This document shows, piece by piece, positions 19,448 through 29,960 of a DNA stretch of 64,000 bases (its first letter is position 1; each line of letters begins with the position of its first letter). Where the stretch lies: positions 1,922,001 to 1,986,000 of the forward strand of contig NHNY01000001.1 in assembly GCA_002786065.1 (NCBI GenBank), read 5' to 3'. The stretch is from Microcyclospora pomicola. Taxonomy: Eukaryota; Ascomycota; Dothideomycetes; Capnodiales. The notes under the pieces are model-generated. The model made no database searches, was not told where the DNA came from, and saw nothing but the letters and a program-made list of their open reading frames with translations. The position numbers and the translations under genes are program-made.

Positions 19448-21703
19448 TCAGTACGCCCATGCGGACGACGTAGCAGCGCAGGCATAGATTGTCGACGTGG
19501 TCTTGACGGTCACGTAGACGATGTCAGGGGTGTCGTCGGAGCCCGAGGAGAAGGAAGAGGAGGAGGAGGAGGAGGTGCTGTTGTCCGACGAGTCGGCCGA
19601 GACGGCTCCTCCGGTCTTGCCCTTGGTCACGACGACCTGGGGAATGAACTCGGACCATTGAGGCAGCAGGTTGGCGCTCTTGGGAGTGGTGGCGGTGGTT
19701 GAGTAGACGGATGCCTTGAAGCCGGGGACGTTGCTGATGTCGACCTCGGCGCCATCCTTGGAGATGCGCCAGGTAAGGTGTTCGGTCAGGTACGGGATGC
19801 AGTGCTCCTCGCTCATATCCGCAATCTTGCCACTCTTGACCAAGCCTTGGAGTGTGCGGGTCAAGGGAATCGAGCCAGCCACGAGGAGGCCAGGGTTCAT
19901 CATGTCACCACCGGCAAGCACGCCCATAACGCCCATGAGGTTGCTGCTGGCCAACCAGGTCGAAGCATCCTCGGATGCGGGTTCGCCATCGAACACGTAC
20001 ACGTAGTAGCTGCCGTTGAGAGCATAGCGGGGGGTGTTGAGGTTGCAAACGTATTGGTATGAGCTGTCGTTGTTCGGAGTCGTGAACGAAGGGTTCGATG
20101 GGACATATGGGCTCGGGATCGCGGACGGGAGAGTGAAGGTTGTGGCGGTTGGCGCCAGAGTTGCGTTCCAGCCACTTCCACTGGCACTGGAGCTAACGAC
20201 GGGGAAACCAGTACCTGCTGAGACGAGGGAACTGGTGCTTGTGGCAGATGTCGTCGGGGCGTTGGCACTGCTCGAGGTTGATGTGATCTTTGAGCTTGAG
20301 GTGGTCTTCGAGCTCGATGTTGTCTTTGTGCTGGTGGCACTGCTTGAGCTGGAAGAAACCGACACATCATCGTCGACCAGCTCGGAAATGGAGCCTGCCG
20401 TGGCTGTCGCGTCTGGGCCGTACAGGCTGTTGATGTAAGCAACAATGGCAGACATGCTACCATCGCTAGTGGAGAACTCTGGGTAAGTGTAGTGGAAAGT
20501 GCTGGCCCAATCACGAACGGAACTGGTAGTCCAGAAGTTACCAGAGGTGTCCTTGGCGAATGGCTCGAGGGGCGAGTCCTCGTCTTGGGTAGAGCCGGAT
20601 GCGATAGTCCAAGTGTCGTGGGGAGCGGTTTGGGATGCTCCATAGCTGTCTGGGTGAACTGTCTGCCAGAGTGCAAATAGTCGATCGACGTTGCAGTGAT
20701 GAAGCCAAAAGACAGGGTCAAAGGCTGCAAGGGAGAGATAAGTCATGTGGCCGGCCGAGACGGATGAGCTACCAGGTCCACCAGCAGTAGTGTGGATAGT
20801 GTTATGGATAGCTTCCAAACTGTTAGAGCAGGTGGTTGAGCTTGAGCCAGCATCATCATTGCTAAAGTGGAGGTAGTCGTCGCATGCTGTCAACAGCTGG
20901 TAGACTTGGTCCTGAATGTTAGAACGGATGTTGGTGAATGCGTTGATTGCTGACGATTCTTGGCTGACGGCATCGGCATCATTGCTGTTGGGCCAGCGCA
21001 GGGTGTTAGACCAGCTGGTGAACGGGGTGTAGTACATATCGCTTGGGTCGGAATAGTGATAACTGTAAAGAGGGTTGCTGACGGTCTCTTGGCCAGAAGG
21101 ACCTTCGATCGTGACTTGTGTAGAAGTGATGACAGAGGGCAGGGTGGATGAGCCTGAGTTAGGCGTAGCGCTCCAATCCCAGTAAGGGAAGCGGAGCACG
21201 GATTGTGCAGCTAGCATGCGAGGTCGAGAGCTGGCTGGGTAGCTGTTGGCAACATCGAGGGCGATCTTGAGGAACTCCTGTTCGAAGAGGGCCATGTATG
21301 CTCGGTGCCATGCCGGGAACAGGACCGAGTCGTGAGTGCAGTAACCATCGGCATCGCCACAGGAGCTGCATTGGCCAACACCATCCCAGTCCTGTTTTGG
21401 TACGCCGTGGATACCGGCGATTTGGTAGTAGCCGGTGGTACTGCTTTGAGAAGCGTCTTGGAAGATCTGCATGGCCTGAATGAAGAGCGCAAATTGGTCG
21501 GGACGGTTGACGAGATCACTGATCTCTAGACGAGTCTGAGTGTCACCAGAGGCTCCAGTGATGGCAACCGAGCCAGCCCGTTTTTCGAGCTCCTCATGGG
21601 CTGCGCTGCTGAAAGAAATGCCAGCAAATGGGTTTGGCGAAGGGTGTGCCGCGACAAAGCCCGCGAGCGAGGCCGCCGCGACGAGCGACTTGGCGAAGAG
21701 CAT
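19448..21703 (-). CDS. secreted tyrosinase with C-terminal domain
   Basis: A type-3 copper enzyme that oxidises monophenols and o-diphenols to quinones, used in melanin formation or phenolic detoxification. The 751-residue protein, from one exon, has a signal peptide (MLFAKSLVAAASLAGFVAAH) and a probable Kex2 site (EKR, 40-42). CuA histidines are His99 (AGIHGVP), His124 (CTHDS) and His133 (PAWHRAYM). CuB is given by EAIHNTIH and FDPVFWLHHCNVDR. A Ser/Thr-rich linker (about 425-480) leads to the tyrosinase C-terminal domain (for example TPRYALNGSYYVYVFDGE), which in fungal tyrosinases caps the active site until cleaved. The far C-terminus is a poly-Ser stretch and a short hydrophobic tail. It appears complete. 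Phenolic substrate unknown. Confidence 0.95.
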   Translation of the reverse strand: MLFAKSLVAAASLAGFVAAHPSPNPFAGISFSSAAHEELEKRAGSVAITGASGDTQTRLEISDLVNRPDQFALFIQAMQIFQDASQSSTTGYYQIAGIHGVPKQDWDGVGQCSSCGDADGYCTHDSVLFPAWHRAYMALFEQEFLKIALDVANSYPASSRPRMLAAQSVLRFPYWDWSATPNSGSSTLPSVITSTQVTIEGPSGQETVSNPLYSYHYSDPSDMYYTPFTSWSNTLRWPNSNDADAVSQESSAINAFTNIRSNIQDQVYQLLTACDDYLHFSNDDAGSSSTTCSNSLEAIHNTIHTTAGGPGSSSVSAGHMTYLSLAAFDPVFWLHHCNVDRLFALWQTVHPDSYGASQTAPHDTWTIASGSTQDEDSPLEPFAKDTSGNFWTTSSVRDWASTFHYTYPEFSTSDGSMSAIVAYINSLYGPDATATAGSISELVDDDVSVSSSSSSATSTKTTSSSKTTSSSKITSTSSSANAPTTSATSTSSLVSAGTGFPVVSSSASGSGWNATLAPTATTFTLPSAIPSPYVPSNPSFTTPNNDSSYQYVCNLNTPRYALNGSYYVYVFDGEPASEDASTWLASSNLMGVMGVLAGGDMMNPGLLVAGSIPLTRTLQGLVKSGKIADMSEEHCIPYLTEHLTWRISKDGAEVDISNVPGFKASVYSTTATTPKSANLLPQWSEFIPQVVVTKGKTGGAVSADSSDNSTSSSSSSSFSSGSDDTPDIVYVTVKTTSTIYACAATSSAWAY

Positions 21704-23563
21704 GGTTGCAATTCAGTTGTAGAAAAGAGTCAAGGAACTACCAAGGGGAGAAGCAGCAGAGAATTATTTTGCGTGTCGTGATATAGAAAAAAGAATGAGT
21801 GTGAGCCCGGTCAGACCTGGGCAAGCACGAGCACGAGCAAAGTGAATGAACACAAAGAACAATAACAAATACTGGAGAGAACGAGGTTGGGGAGGAGGTG
21901 TAGACAATGGATAAAGGAAAGGTGAATACTCGCCAAGGGCAGAGGCTCGGCGCCTCGTGCGTTATACTCCGTGGAAGCCAACAATAATAGGGCCGCATGG
22001 GCGACATGTGGACCGTTTAGGAACACGAAGACCCAAAGAAGACCATAGCAGTACCGCGCACGAATGAGAAGCAGCCAAGTTGATTGGGGTGGAGTGCGCT
22101 GGAGTAGTGTCTTGGTCGATCCTCTCAGGAGACCTTACGAAGGAGCTGCTATGACCGCGGGGGACCGAGTGGACATGAGCCCACATACGTAACGCCCGTT
22201 AATGGGGCTGCTACACAGCGATCGTAGCGTGCCGTGAGAGCCGTGTCGAAGCGCGATACGAGACAGATGCACTGCACGCAGATGAAACTCTGTCTCAGTC
22301 TGACGTTGGGGCCGGCCATCTCATTCGACGAGTGGATGGTAGGAGCATGTAAATGACTGGCGAGCAGCGTTTCGTTCCTTTGTTGTGTTCACGACCTGCC
22401 AGGCGCGGTCAGAGGTGAGGTGGATGGACAGGCGCTTGAAGGGAGTGATTGGCAGACCAGGGGGAAGTGGGATCGCCAAGCGCGTATGAAGAGAATGCCG
22501 TTGGTCCCGTGCGGGTGGGGCTGCGTGGCACGGATGCAGGTACCTCGACTGCTAGCGCCGGCTATCTCGTCCCGGCCAAAGTTGCGGATTTTATTATTAT
22601 CCTTCTGCTATTGATCACTCACGCCAAATATATGCCAAGTCATCTAACAGCCTCCATTTTATTCCTTGCCCCCTCAAAGACAGATGTTCTTCCCGCAAAG
22701 TCCTGCTTGTATAGTGATAGACGGTGTCTTGAGTCCCAGCCAGTCTGTCCGAGATGGCGGCGACATGAGGCTGGAATGCACCGCGCCCCCGACTGGCATG
22801 TGATTCGAAACGCCTGAGAATATGCATGAGTCCTGGCCACAACAATGCATTGCTGGGATATCTCCCTTTTAACCACTTTAATGCTATGGATTGAATCAAG
22901 CCGATTGTCTGCATTGCATGGTGACTCACGTTCACAGTTTCAGCGTTGCCAGGAGTGCAAAGTCCCGGTGGGCAGCGTCTTGACCATGATGAGACGCAAT
23001 GAGCAACCTGCAGCATTCGACACTACAATGCAGTGTTTGTCATCGTGTACTGTGCCACTGAGGTGGACCTTCTGCGTGTTTTCGACATTGATCGCATATT
23101 CTCATGCACCTCGATTTGGCGTTCGTATTCAAACATGTGGTTCATTCCGGAGCTCATCTCATGTCTCCCGCCTGTTGGTATAATAGAGAGTGTTATTGCT
23201 GACTGGGAGTCAAGCGGAATTTGCGGCTGTCAGACTAGAAGCCAGGATAGCAGGTTCATGCAGGAACAGATCGTTGTCCAACCTCGAAAGCTTAATATCA
23301 CGATGGCTGACGCAGGCCCGAGATCACAAACGCCGTGACGATGGCCCACGCGCCTTCAGTCTGGACATACCCAGCTGACTCCAAGCATTGCGGTGCCGTA
23401 TAAACTCCAAGAACGCCGCGTATTTACATGCTTTGCTGCATAGCATGCATGGATGTCCCCTGGAAGAAACGGCCGATCATGACCAACGAGTACGCTGCAT
23501 ACGAATCATCCTCGCATCCTAGCCCATGGCGGTCATGTAACACACATCACCGATACTGTCCCG
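21704..23563. other. 1.9-kb intergenic region
   Basis: Between the tyrosinase promoter and the aquaporin 3' end. Frames in all six phases are short and share no recognisable motif. A 7-bp inverted repeat (GAGACAG 22260-22266 / CTGTCTC 22290-22296) was the only structure noticed. An unannotated short or non-coding gene cannot be excluded. Confidence 0.4.
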
Positions 23564-24443
23564 CTATGGTTCATCCTCACCTGCGTCGTCCTGGCCTGGA
23601 TTCGCATCTTCGTAATTCATGAACTTGACGAAGCTGTAGTATCCGCCTGCCACCAAAGCGCCCAAGCAGGGGCCCACCCAGTAGATCCAATGGTAATGCA
23701 CGAAGCTGGCTGCTGCTACAGCTGGTCCGAAGGAACGCGCTGGGTTGAGTGAACCGCCAGTGTAATACACTCCGGCAAGCTCTGCGACAAACAGCGAAAT
23801 ACCAATGCCAATAGGAGCCATCTAGATAACCACATTAGCCAGTCGAAAATACCCTTATGCGGACGGGTTTCCTTACAAACGTGTCTTTACTCTTCTCGGC
23901 GGCAAGCATTAGTACCGAGAACACCAGTTGTGCCGTCAGAAACATTTCCAGGAACAACCCTTGAACGACACTCATTCCAGGTGCGAGGGACGTCTGCACA
24001 ATTGAGATCGGGCCTGGAAGGATACAGCTCACTACAGCTGCAGCACATATCGCACCCAAAATCTGCGCTGGGAGCAGACAAAGTCCACGAACCAGAGGCA
24101 GCGATTTGGTGATGACCATACCCAGGGTGACTGCGGGGTTGAACAGACCACCCGAGACTCGATACAGTGTCCAGACCGTAACGAGAAGTGAGAAGCCGTA
24201 CGACAACGAGATGTATACGACTGTAGAGCTGCTCGCTGTCCCGTTCGGTCCGGTCTCAGATGCTTGTTGAGCAGCCATGGTGTGCCCGCAGAAGGCGAAG
24301 AAGAGGAACAAGAACGTGCCCACGAACTCGCCGCTGGCAGCGACGAAGTGCTTTCGCAGCTCCGATTGGTTTGACTTTGATCTTCGAGAGTTTCGAACAG
24401 AGTGTCGCACTGAGGGATTTGGCTTTTCTCTCACGGTAGGCAT
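23564..24443 (-). CDS. aquaporin (MIP family channel)
   Basis: A six-helix water or solute channel in a membrane. Exon 1 (23877-24443) and exon 2 (23564-23821) join across a 55-nt intron (GTAAGG...CTAG, 23822-23876), giving 274 residues. The first half-helix motif is FNPAVT (NPA at about 102-104), the second is LNPARS (about 215-218), so both NPA boxes and the selectivity Arg are present. The N-terminal ~30 residues are basic and Ser-rich, and the C-terminus is acidic ([15 protein letters not shown]); both are likely cytosolic. The short loops and the [10 protein letters not shown] context look like an orthodox water channel rather than a long-tailed aquaglyceroporin; this is inference. It is divergent from the NmrA-like gene. 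Confidence 0.93.
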
Positions 24444-25300
24444 GGTGGCAAGATGTATCTGTCGAGTGATCCTGACCGCTGTCTTTTGCTCGCTTGGTCC
24501 AACACCGCAGATCGATAATTTCCTTCAAGGTCGGAGGAATGGAAAAGTCCAGGTAGGTGAAAGGACAACCGGTCGACTGAATGCCCAAGATCGCGACCAG
24601 AGATGAAGTTTCGCCTTGGTAGGATGGCGGAAGCTCAAGAATATGTATCATCTTCGCAGAGCATTCCGGTAGCATCAGTATACAAGCCAGGGGTGCGTAC
24701 TGCCCGTCCAGACGACTTGCACCTACGTCAATAATACAGACGGCACGGCACAGCACAGCACAGCAACATGTATGCGGCCTGATGATGTGGCTGGCCTGGA
24801 CCACTGCAAATGTTCGATACGCACCCCTACAGGGGTTGTATTCGCATATTAGCCTCGCTTACAGCATTCGCACGTCATACATCATCAGAAAATTGACGAC
24901 CTGCGTCTCGCCTGACGACGCCCAAAAACCATCTAGTCTGTCAGATTCTCGCCAGGCTGTTTGCAACGAGATCTCAATTGAGGTTGAGGGCGTTGCTCGA
25001 GGAACGCGTGCGCCACCAACATCGCGGGGACGCGGCTGTTGTCAACGACCGGTTCCGGCGCCACGGTCGTGGCGCACACGAGGCAGAGCCGCATGCACTA
25101 CGTTCTTGAAACATGCCCAATGTCGCGCCATGTGTTAGTTCTGAAGTCGTCCTGCTACTGCACTCCCGAAGCATATTGTAAAGTCTACGGTAGTACGGTG
25201 TCCGCATGGAACTCGCATTTCTCGAGGGAAGTCGCGGGCGGAGCTAATCCTGCTACCTGATCAGCACGGCGGTCGAATGGTAGCATTTCTAATAAGCGAC

Positions 25301-25386
25301 CGGAGAAATTAGACCTCCGCCGCGCATTACGCCGGACCTCTATGATCACTATCATGAGGACAGGCGGAAGAACTCAAACCTCCGCC
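25301..25386. promoter_or_regulatory. two CGG/CCG inverted repeats, candidate zinc-cluster factor sites
   Basis: CGGAG-N9-CTCCG (25301-25319) and GGCGGA-N12-TCCGCC (25363-25386) are paired inverted CGG half-sites, the classic arrangement bound by dimeric Zn2Cys6 factors. They lie about 70-155 bp upstream of a TATA box serving the NmrA-like gene. Binding is inferred from the pattern only. Confidence 0.5.
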
Positions 25387-25456
25387 GGTCATACTGACGA
25401 TCTTTGTGGGTACTGTAGATGATTTTGGAGACAGCGCAGCTGGCGAGATATCGTCC

Positions 25457-25464
25457 TATAAAAG
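25457..25464 (+). promoter_or_regulatory. TATA box of the NmrA-like gene
   Basis: TATAAAAG lies 107 bp before the ATG at 25571 and immediately before the hairpin. Confidence 0.55.
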
Positions 25465-25465
25465 T

Positions 25466-25545
25466 AGGCTTGAGGCAGTATGTGATGGCCATGCATCCTT
25501 TTCTACTAACACGTATCAACGGCCATCACATACTGCCTCGAGCTT
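25466..25545. repeat. 25-bp inverted repeat with 30-nt loop (hairpin)
   Basis: Arms 25466-25490 and 25521-25545 pair at 23 of 25 positions; 19 contiguous base pairs (25472-25490 with 25521-25539) are perfect. The loop is 30 nt and contains TACTAAC (about 25504-25510), a perfect intron branch-site word. A GTAGGC at 25464 and a CCAG at 25550 could bound a 5' UTR intron holding the whole hairpin. Alternatives are a small-RNA precursor, a promoter cruciform or a mini-element remnant. Confidence 0.8.
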
Positions 25546-25570
25546 GCCAGGACATCCTCTTCAACTAGCG

Positions 25571-26506
25571 ATGGCTAAAATACTTACCGTCTTTGGAGCC
25601 TTGGGACAGCAAGGTGCTTCCATCATTGACAATGTTCTTAAGGACCCCGAGCTTTCGTCGACATACACTCCCCGCGCGGTAACACGCAACCGAGACTCTG
25701 TCCAGGCCAAAGCACTCGCCGAGAGAGTGGAAGTAGTGCAAGCAGATACGAACGATCGAGACTCCCTCAAAGCTGCACTGTCCGGCACACATACCGTGTT
25801 CGCGATGACCGTGCCGTCTTTCACTCCCGATGGCTTCGACGTTGAGCTCGCAGCTGGGAAAGCCATTGCGGATGCTGCTGTCGAGGCCGGCGCACAATAC
25901 ATCATCTACAGCACTTTGCCATCGATCAAGGAGATGTCCCTGGGCGCGCACACCCATGTCGATCATTTTGAGTCCAAGGCCCACACAGAGCAGTACATAC
26001 GTTCCCTGCCCATCAAGAGTGCCTTCATCTCGCCCGGCGGCTTCATGGAGAACTTCAGCAACAAGCAGCTCTCATTCCTCTTTTTGGGTAAGAACGATGA
26101 CGGTTGGCACCTTAAAGGAATGGGACTGCCGGAATCCACATGGCCGCTTCTTGCCGCCCGGAAAGACATCGGGAAATTCGTGGCGGCCATCCTCGCCGAC
26201 CCATCTGCACACGAAGGCAAGACCTTGTACGCTGCCACGAGGCTGTACACGATGGAGGAAACGGCCCGGATCCTGTCCGAGGCATCAGGAGAGCAGATTA
26301 TATACACGCAGCTCTCGGAGGAGGAGTTCCGCAATGGTCTTTCATTCGAGCAGGACCGCTTCACAGAACTGTTTGCCACGCTCGGAGAGTCAGGCTATTA
26401 TGGGGTGGATTCGGCTCGTTTGGTCGACACATCGGTGGCTGCGGCACGAGGGAAGCTGACGACCCTGGAAGAATATCTGAAGGAAAGTCCGCTTGATTTA
26501 CCCTGA
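25571..26506 (+). CDS. NmrA-like NAD(P)-binding protein
   Basis: A 311-residue protein of the atypical short-chain dehydrogenase type related to the nitrogen regulator NmrA and to isoflavone-reductase-like enzymes. The Rossmann N-terminus MAKILTVFGALGQQGASIID carries the NmrA-type glycine motif (GALGQQG; GATGxxG in most members). Further family marks are the second strand with AVTRNRDSVQAKAL (cofactor phosphate region), VVQADTNDRDSLKAAL, HTVFAMTVPSF, and GAQYIIYSTLPSI where catalytic members often have Tyr-x3-Lys. Single exon. The start at 25571 follows the conserved N-terminus; 55 upstream in-frame codons overlap the hairpin and are not homologous. The role could be sensor or enzyme. Convergent with the RING-YEATS gene (107 bp gap). 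Confidence 0.88.
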   Translation: MAKILTVFGALGQQGASIIDNVLKDPELSSTYTPRAVTRNRDSVQAKALAERVEVVQADTNDRDSLKAALSGTHTVFAMTVPSFTPDGFDVELAAGKAIADAAVEAGAQYIIYSTLPSIKEMSLGAHTHVDHFESKAHTEQYIRSLPIKSAFISPGGFMENFSNKQLSFLFLGKNDDGWHLKGMGLPESTWPLLAARKDIGKFVAAILADPSAHEGKTLYAATRLYTMEETARILSEASGEQIIYTQLSEEEFRNGLSFEQDRFTELFATLGESGYYGVDSARLVDTSVAAARGKLTTLEEYLKESPLDLP

Positions 26507-26613
26507 GGCTGACTCGGCGACCTGTTGTGCGTGGCAGTATGGTTATGACAAAGAGTATCGTCTCCGAATCGATTTCTTATGGACTGGGACTTTATTCGAT
26601 ATCTGATGACCTG

Positions 26614-27687
26614 CTACGCGGTTTCGTCCATCTCCTCGTACACCCCGTCTTTCCTGTACTGTCTCATGGTCCGCCTCCATTCGTGGTCGTCCCTCGCCTC
26701 TTCAGCACCTTGCGATGCACGGTGATTCTTCACTTTGAGCTTACATTTGCGCATACTACCTCTCCCACTAAATCCCTCGAAGTCTAAGCCCCACTCTAAT
26801 GGTAGCATACCTTTCACGGCCCCATCAGGCGTATCTTCCGCATCGGAAGAGACCCAGCTGTAGCCAGCCTTCAGCACCACATACGCCGTTATCGTGAATG
26901 ATCCCCAGCCCAGTCTACGGATCTCGTATGGAGGTCTCTCCCGGATGATCCGGCTTGGCCTGAAGGTTGGGTGCTGGAGGTGGTGTTGGTCAAGGACGTA
27001 GGACATCAGTTTGTATAGGTAGCAATGGAATTCTCGACTCACCAGCAGGATTTGAACCTCCTCAATAATATCCGTGCGACTGGGTTTCACGAAAAACGTC
27101 CATTCGAATTGATTAGCGGTTCCATCTTCATGGATGATCTCCGGCGGCTTTTGTTGATGCCTGTTCCCGATGTATACCGTGAGGGTCTCTATGTTCGCCA
27201 TGCCCTCACCGTCAGCCTCGCACTCGACTTGCCGCTCTACCCAAGTGGCTGGATAAGTCGCGGACAGCCGCTCCGCCATGACGGGATTCAGAGTCGCCGT
27301 CGTCTGCGCACGGCACATGGGACATTTTGCTTCAATCTCTGAGACTGCGTTGAACGATGTCGGCACCTCATCGACATCGACTACAGTGACCTGCTGTGAG
27401 ATGGACACTTCCGCCCAATACGCCATGCAGATCTCACAAATGTTGTGATTGCATTGCGTGGTCACAGGGCGGTAGAGCAGAAGCTGACAGATTGGACACA
27501 GGTCATCGTCTGCAACGACTTCCAGATTCGTGCCGTGCTGATCCTTCGAGGCCACAGGTCTATCCCCGGCAGATGCGCGGTCTTGCTCTGCTCGGATGAC
27601 TGGACGATCAAGAGTCAGGTCGAGCCGTGTCTCCGGCCGCTTTGATTGCTGTCGACGGGATCGTCGCGGACGCTCTTGGTCACTCAT
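26614..27687 (-). CDS. RING finger-YEATS domain fusion protein
   Basis: A 334-residue protein after splicing. The N-terminus is basic (MSDQERPRRSRRQQSKRPET). A C3HC4 RING follows, with Cys64, Cys67, Cys79, His81, Cys84, Cys87, Cys122 and Cys125, so it is a candidate E3 ubiquitin ligase. From about residue 158 a YEATS-like domain appears: VYIGNRHQQKP, FEWTFFVKPS, then HPTFRPSRIIRERPPYEIRR and LGWGSFTITAYVVLKAGYSW, the fold that reads acylated lysines in chromatin. Between EEVQILL and HPTFRPS the genome carries a 69-nt GTGAGT...CTCCAG segment (26974-27042). It is a multiple of three with no stop, and removing it restores the conserved YEATS block. I therefore model exon 1 as 27043-27687 and exon 2 as 26614-26973. 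Chromatin-linked ubiquitylation is the inferred role. Confidence 0.85.
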   Translation of the reverse strand: MSDQERPRRSRRQQSKRPETRLDLTLDRPVIRAEQDRASAGDRPVASKDQHGTNLEVVADDDLCPICQLLLYRPVTTQCNHNICEICMAYWAEVSISQQVTVVDVDEVPTSFNAVSEIEAKCPMCRAQTTATLNPVMAERLSATYPATWVERQVECEADGEGMANIETLTVYIGNRHQQKPPEIIHEDGTANQFEWTFFVKPSRTDIIEEVQILLVSREFHCYLYKLMSYVLDQHHLQHPTFRPSRIIRERPPYEIRRLGWGSFTITAYVVLKAGYSWVSSDAEDTPDGAVKGMLPLEWGLDFEGFSGRGSMRKCKLKVKNHRASQGAEEARDDHEWRRTMRQYRKDGVYEEMDETA

Positions 27688-28844
27688 GTTGCCACGGACT
27701 GTCAGTGTTCGCAGAACATTAGTTACGTGTTGGTTGGCTAGATGCGAACGAAGAGGAATGTCCGACCTCAGTCTGTTTGTGTTTGGTCATATCGCAGGCA
27801 GCAGTGCTGCTGTGCCACATCTCTCATGCCGCGGCCCTGCATCACTGTCACCTGACCTACATGGATGCAAAGAATCGCCACCCAGCGATTCATCCCGATG
27901 CATCGCAATCGTGATACACACGAAGTCGCTGGTCCATGTTGGATCCTAGGTAGGATCAAGGCTTTTGGTGCTTCCCAAATGTTGCTCGCGCTGGGTTTCC
28001 TAGTAAAGATAATCCACGACCACCAAACTTTGCTTATCTTGGGCGCACTCGTGACTGGTTCTTACCTTCCTATGCTGGAATCTCATTCGGGCCATGATCG
28101 TCCTCAGACCATAAGCACTAATAGAGTAGACATCAGAGGTGGAGCTAAAATGTACTCGCAACAAGCAATAGAAAAAGTGAAGTAGGTGCGCACGAGGCCG
28201 TATAGTGGGACAGGGGCGCCATGATCAGGCTTGCGAGGTCGTGATCTGACTCCACCTAGCATGCTCCGCTCCTAAGTGGTTGGGAATTCTCAGCTTTCTA
28301 TGCTGTATCCTATCAGTCACCGCATTCAGGCCACCCACCACCTGCGGAGCCGCCTGGCCCCCTGTCAGTCCGCCACTCACACGAGATCCGGAGGAAAAAG
28401 ATCTTGAAATCCTGCGAGCGGGTCGTTCGCTGATGTCCGTTTCCCAGCTCACACTCGAAGTGTACACTCTTCAACCACATTATGTGGATCTGACGTGAGA
28501 GATCGGCACTTTGTCGAGACGGCCAAGCGGCTTGAAGCTTTGCAAAGAGATCCTTGATGGCTCCCAGGCTCCCGGAAGGTTTACGAGACATCGTGCTTAC
28601 TGCTGCCACGTGAGACCGCCACGTGGATCGCGAGGGTCCCGTACAACCCCAACTCTTCCAGACAGGGACAGATGTGGTTCGATGGCTGCTTCGATTGCAT
28701 ACATCTGCCGATCACTAGACGAGGCTCTGTTTTTCACCTGCAGGAGTTCACACATGTCTAGCGAGGCTGCAAGGCATGCAGCTCCAGCCGCGCTGCGGCC
28801 GGGCTCGCAGATACGAGACACATCGAGCACTGCTCACACAAACC

Positions 28845-28860
28845 CATCCATCCATCCATC
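28845..28860. repeat. (CCAT)4 microsatellite
   Basis: Four tandem CCAT units are followed directly by CGATG. A short simple repeat, useful only as a polymorphic marker. Confidence 0.8.
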
Positions 28861-29953
28861 GATGTCGATATCGAGCATTATATGCCGTCAGACTTGCTGA
28901 CAGACTTGTTTGAGCATAGTCTGTAATGGTCCCGTAGGCAACGTCAACAGCAAAGATACCAAGCCTAGCACACGCAGCCTAGCCCAAGAGCATTACCGTC
29001 GGACCAACCCAGTAATCCTTGCGGTCGGAATTGATGAGCCTCTTGAGCTGATGCACCGTACCGCTGGCCTTGCATACCGTCTGTCGAATTGGAAAGACGC
29101 CAAGACTTCTGAAGGAATCAGAAGCGAATGTGGCTGTAAATTGATGCCGTATAACATCGTGTCAACTCCGGACGGTCCAATCATTCTGTCTTCGTCCGAG
29201 GAACACAGTGTCGACCAGATCCGACCGCGCATAAGCGTTGGACTCCCCCCTTGTTTCAGAGGGGTCAGCTCTACTTGCTACTGCCTTGTGCCGGTCGATG
29301 CCTATATGCCTGCAGCAGATAGCTGAGCAAAGAACTAAAAGAGGCGATAGTGTGCTGGACGTCGCGGTACGCTGCAGGTGTAGCGGAACTCTCTTGCCGC
29401 TACGTCTCGTGGCTGGCGACTACTACCGAGTATGAAAGACTGAGACAAAAAGCAGATGCGTCTACATCAGATTGCGGCTCTACAGACAGAACCACCTCAT
29501 TCTCGACAGCGGTATCACGAGCATACGTGACTGGCCAAGATTTTCAGGACAACCATGCGGAGTCCCCGTCGAACACAGTGTCAGAAGGAATGCAGCGGGC
29601 TTAAAAATCAGCATGGATGAGAAGGGTGGCGGAGCCGTCTTTGTCTCTCGTTTCCATCCACTGTGGAAGGCTGACAAGGATCAGGGGTACCTCCTCTGGA
29701 TATGCTTGCAATCGATGACGGGGAAAGATCTGGTTGGAGGGCTGCTGGTCGTAGTGGCTTTGTGGGACTGATGGAGGATGAGACTGGCTGTGCCGCTGAC
29801 GGTATGGACGGCACTGATGGCTGCAGCATCTGAGTCGACCCGTTCGACAAGGTCATCATGCTGTGATTTGTTGTCTCGTTGCATCCACACCACAAGCCCC
29901 GTTCCTCCATTCTTGACTTTGAGTCTCAGAATCGATTCCTCATGAGACGCACG

Positions 29954-29960
29954 TATAAGT
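29954..29960 (+). promoter_or_regulatory. TATA-like box of the peroxygenase gene
   Basis: TATAAGT lies 158 bp before the ATG, with a CT-rich tract downstream. The distance is at the long end for a core promoter. Confidence 0.35.

Larger units (their letters stand above)
24444..25570. other. divergent intergenic region, aquaporin / NmrA-like gene
   Basis: 1.1 kb without a supported gene. It contains a short CAGCA/CGGCA-type repeat (about 24741-24766), two CGG-type inverted repeats (25301-25386), a TATA box and a large hairpin just before the NmrA-like gene; the last three are listed separately. Confidence 0.55.

Noticed and set aside
25406-25570. Upstream in-frame extension of the NmrA-like protein
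   Set aside because: The 55 extra codons cross the TATA box and hairpin and have no family resemblance; the conserved Rossmann start is at 25571.
28313-28591. Leftward small orphan gene (start MSRKPSG)
   Set aside because: Short, no recognised domain, and the splice-like word after it is not enough evidence.
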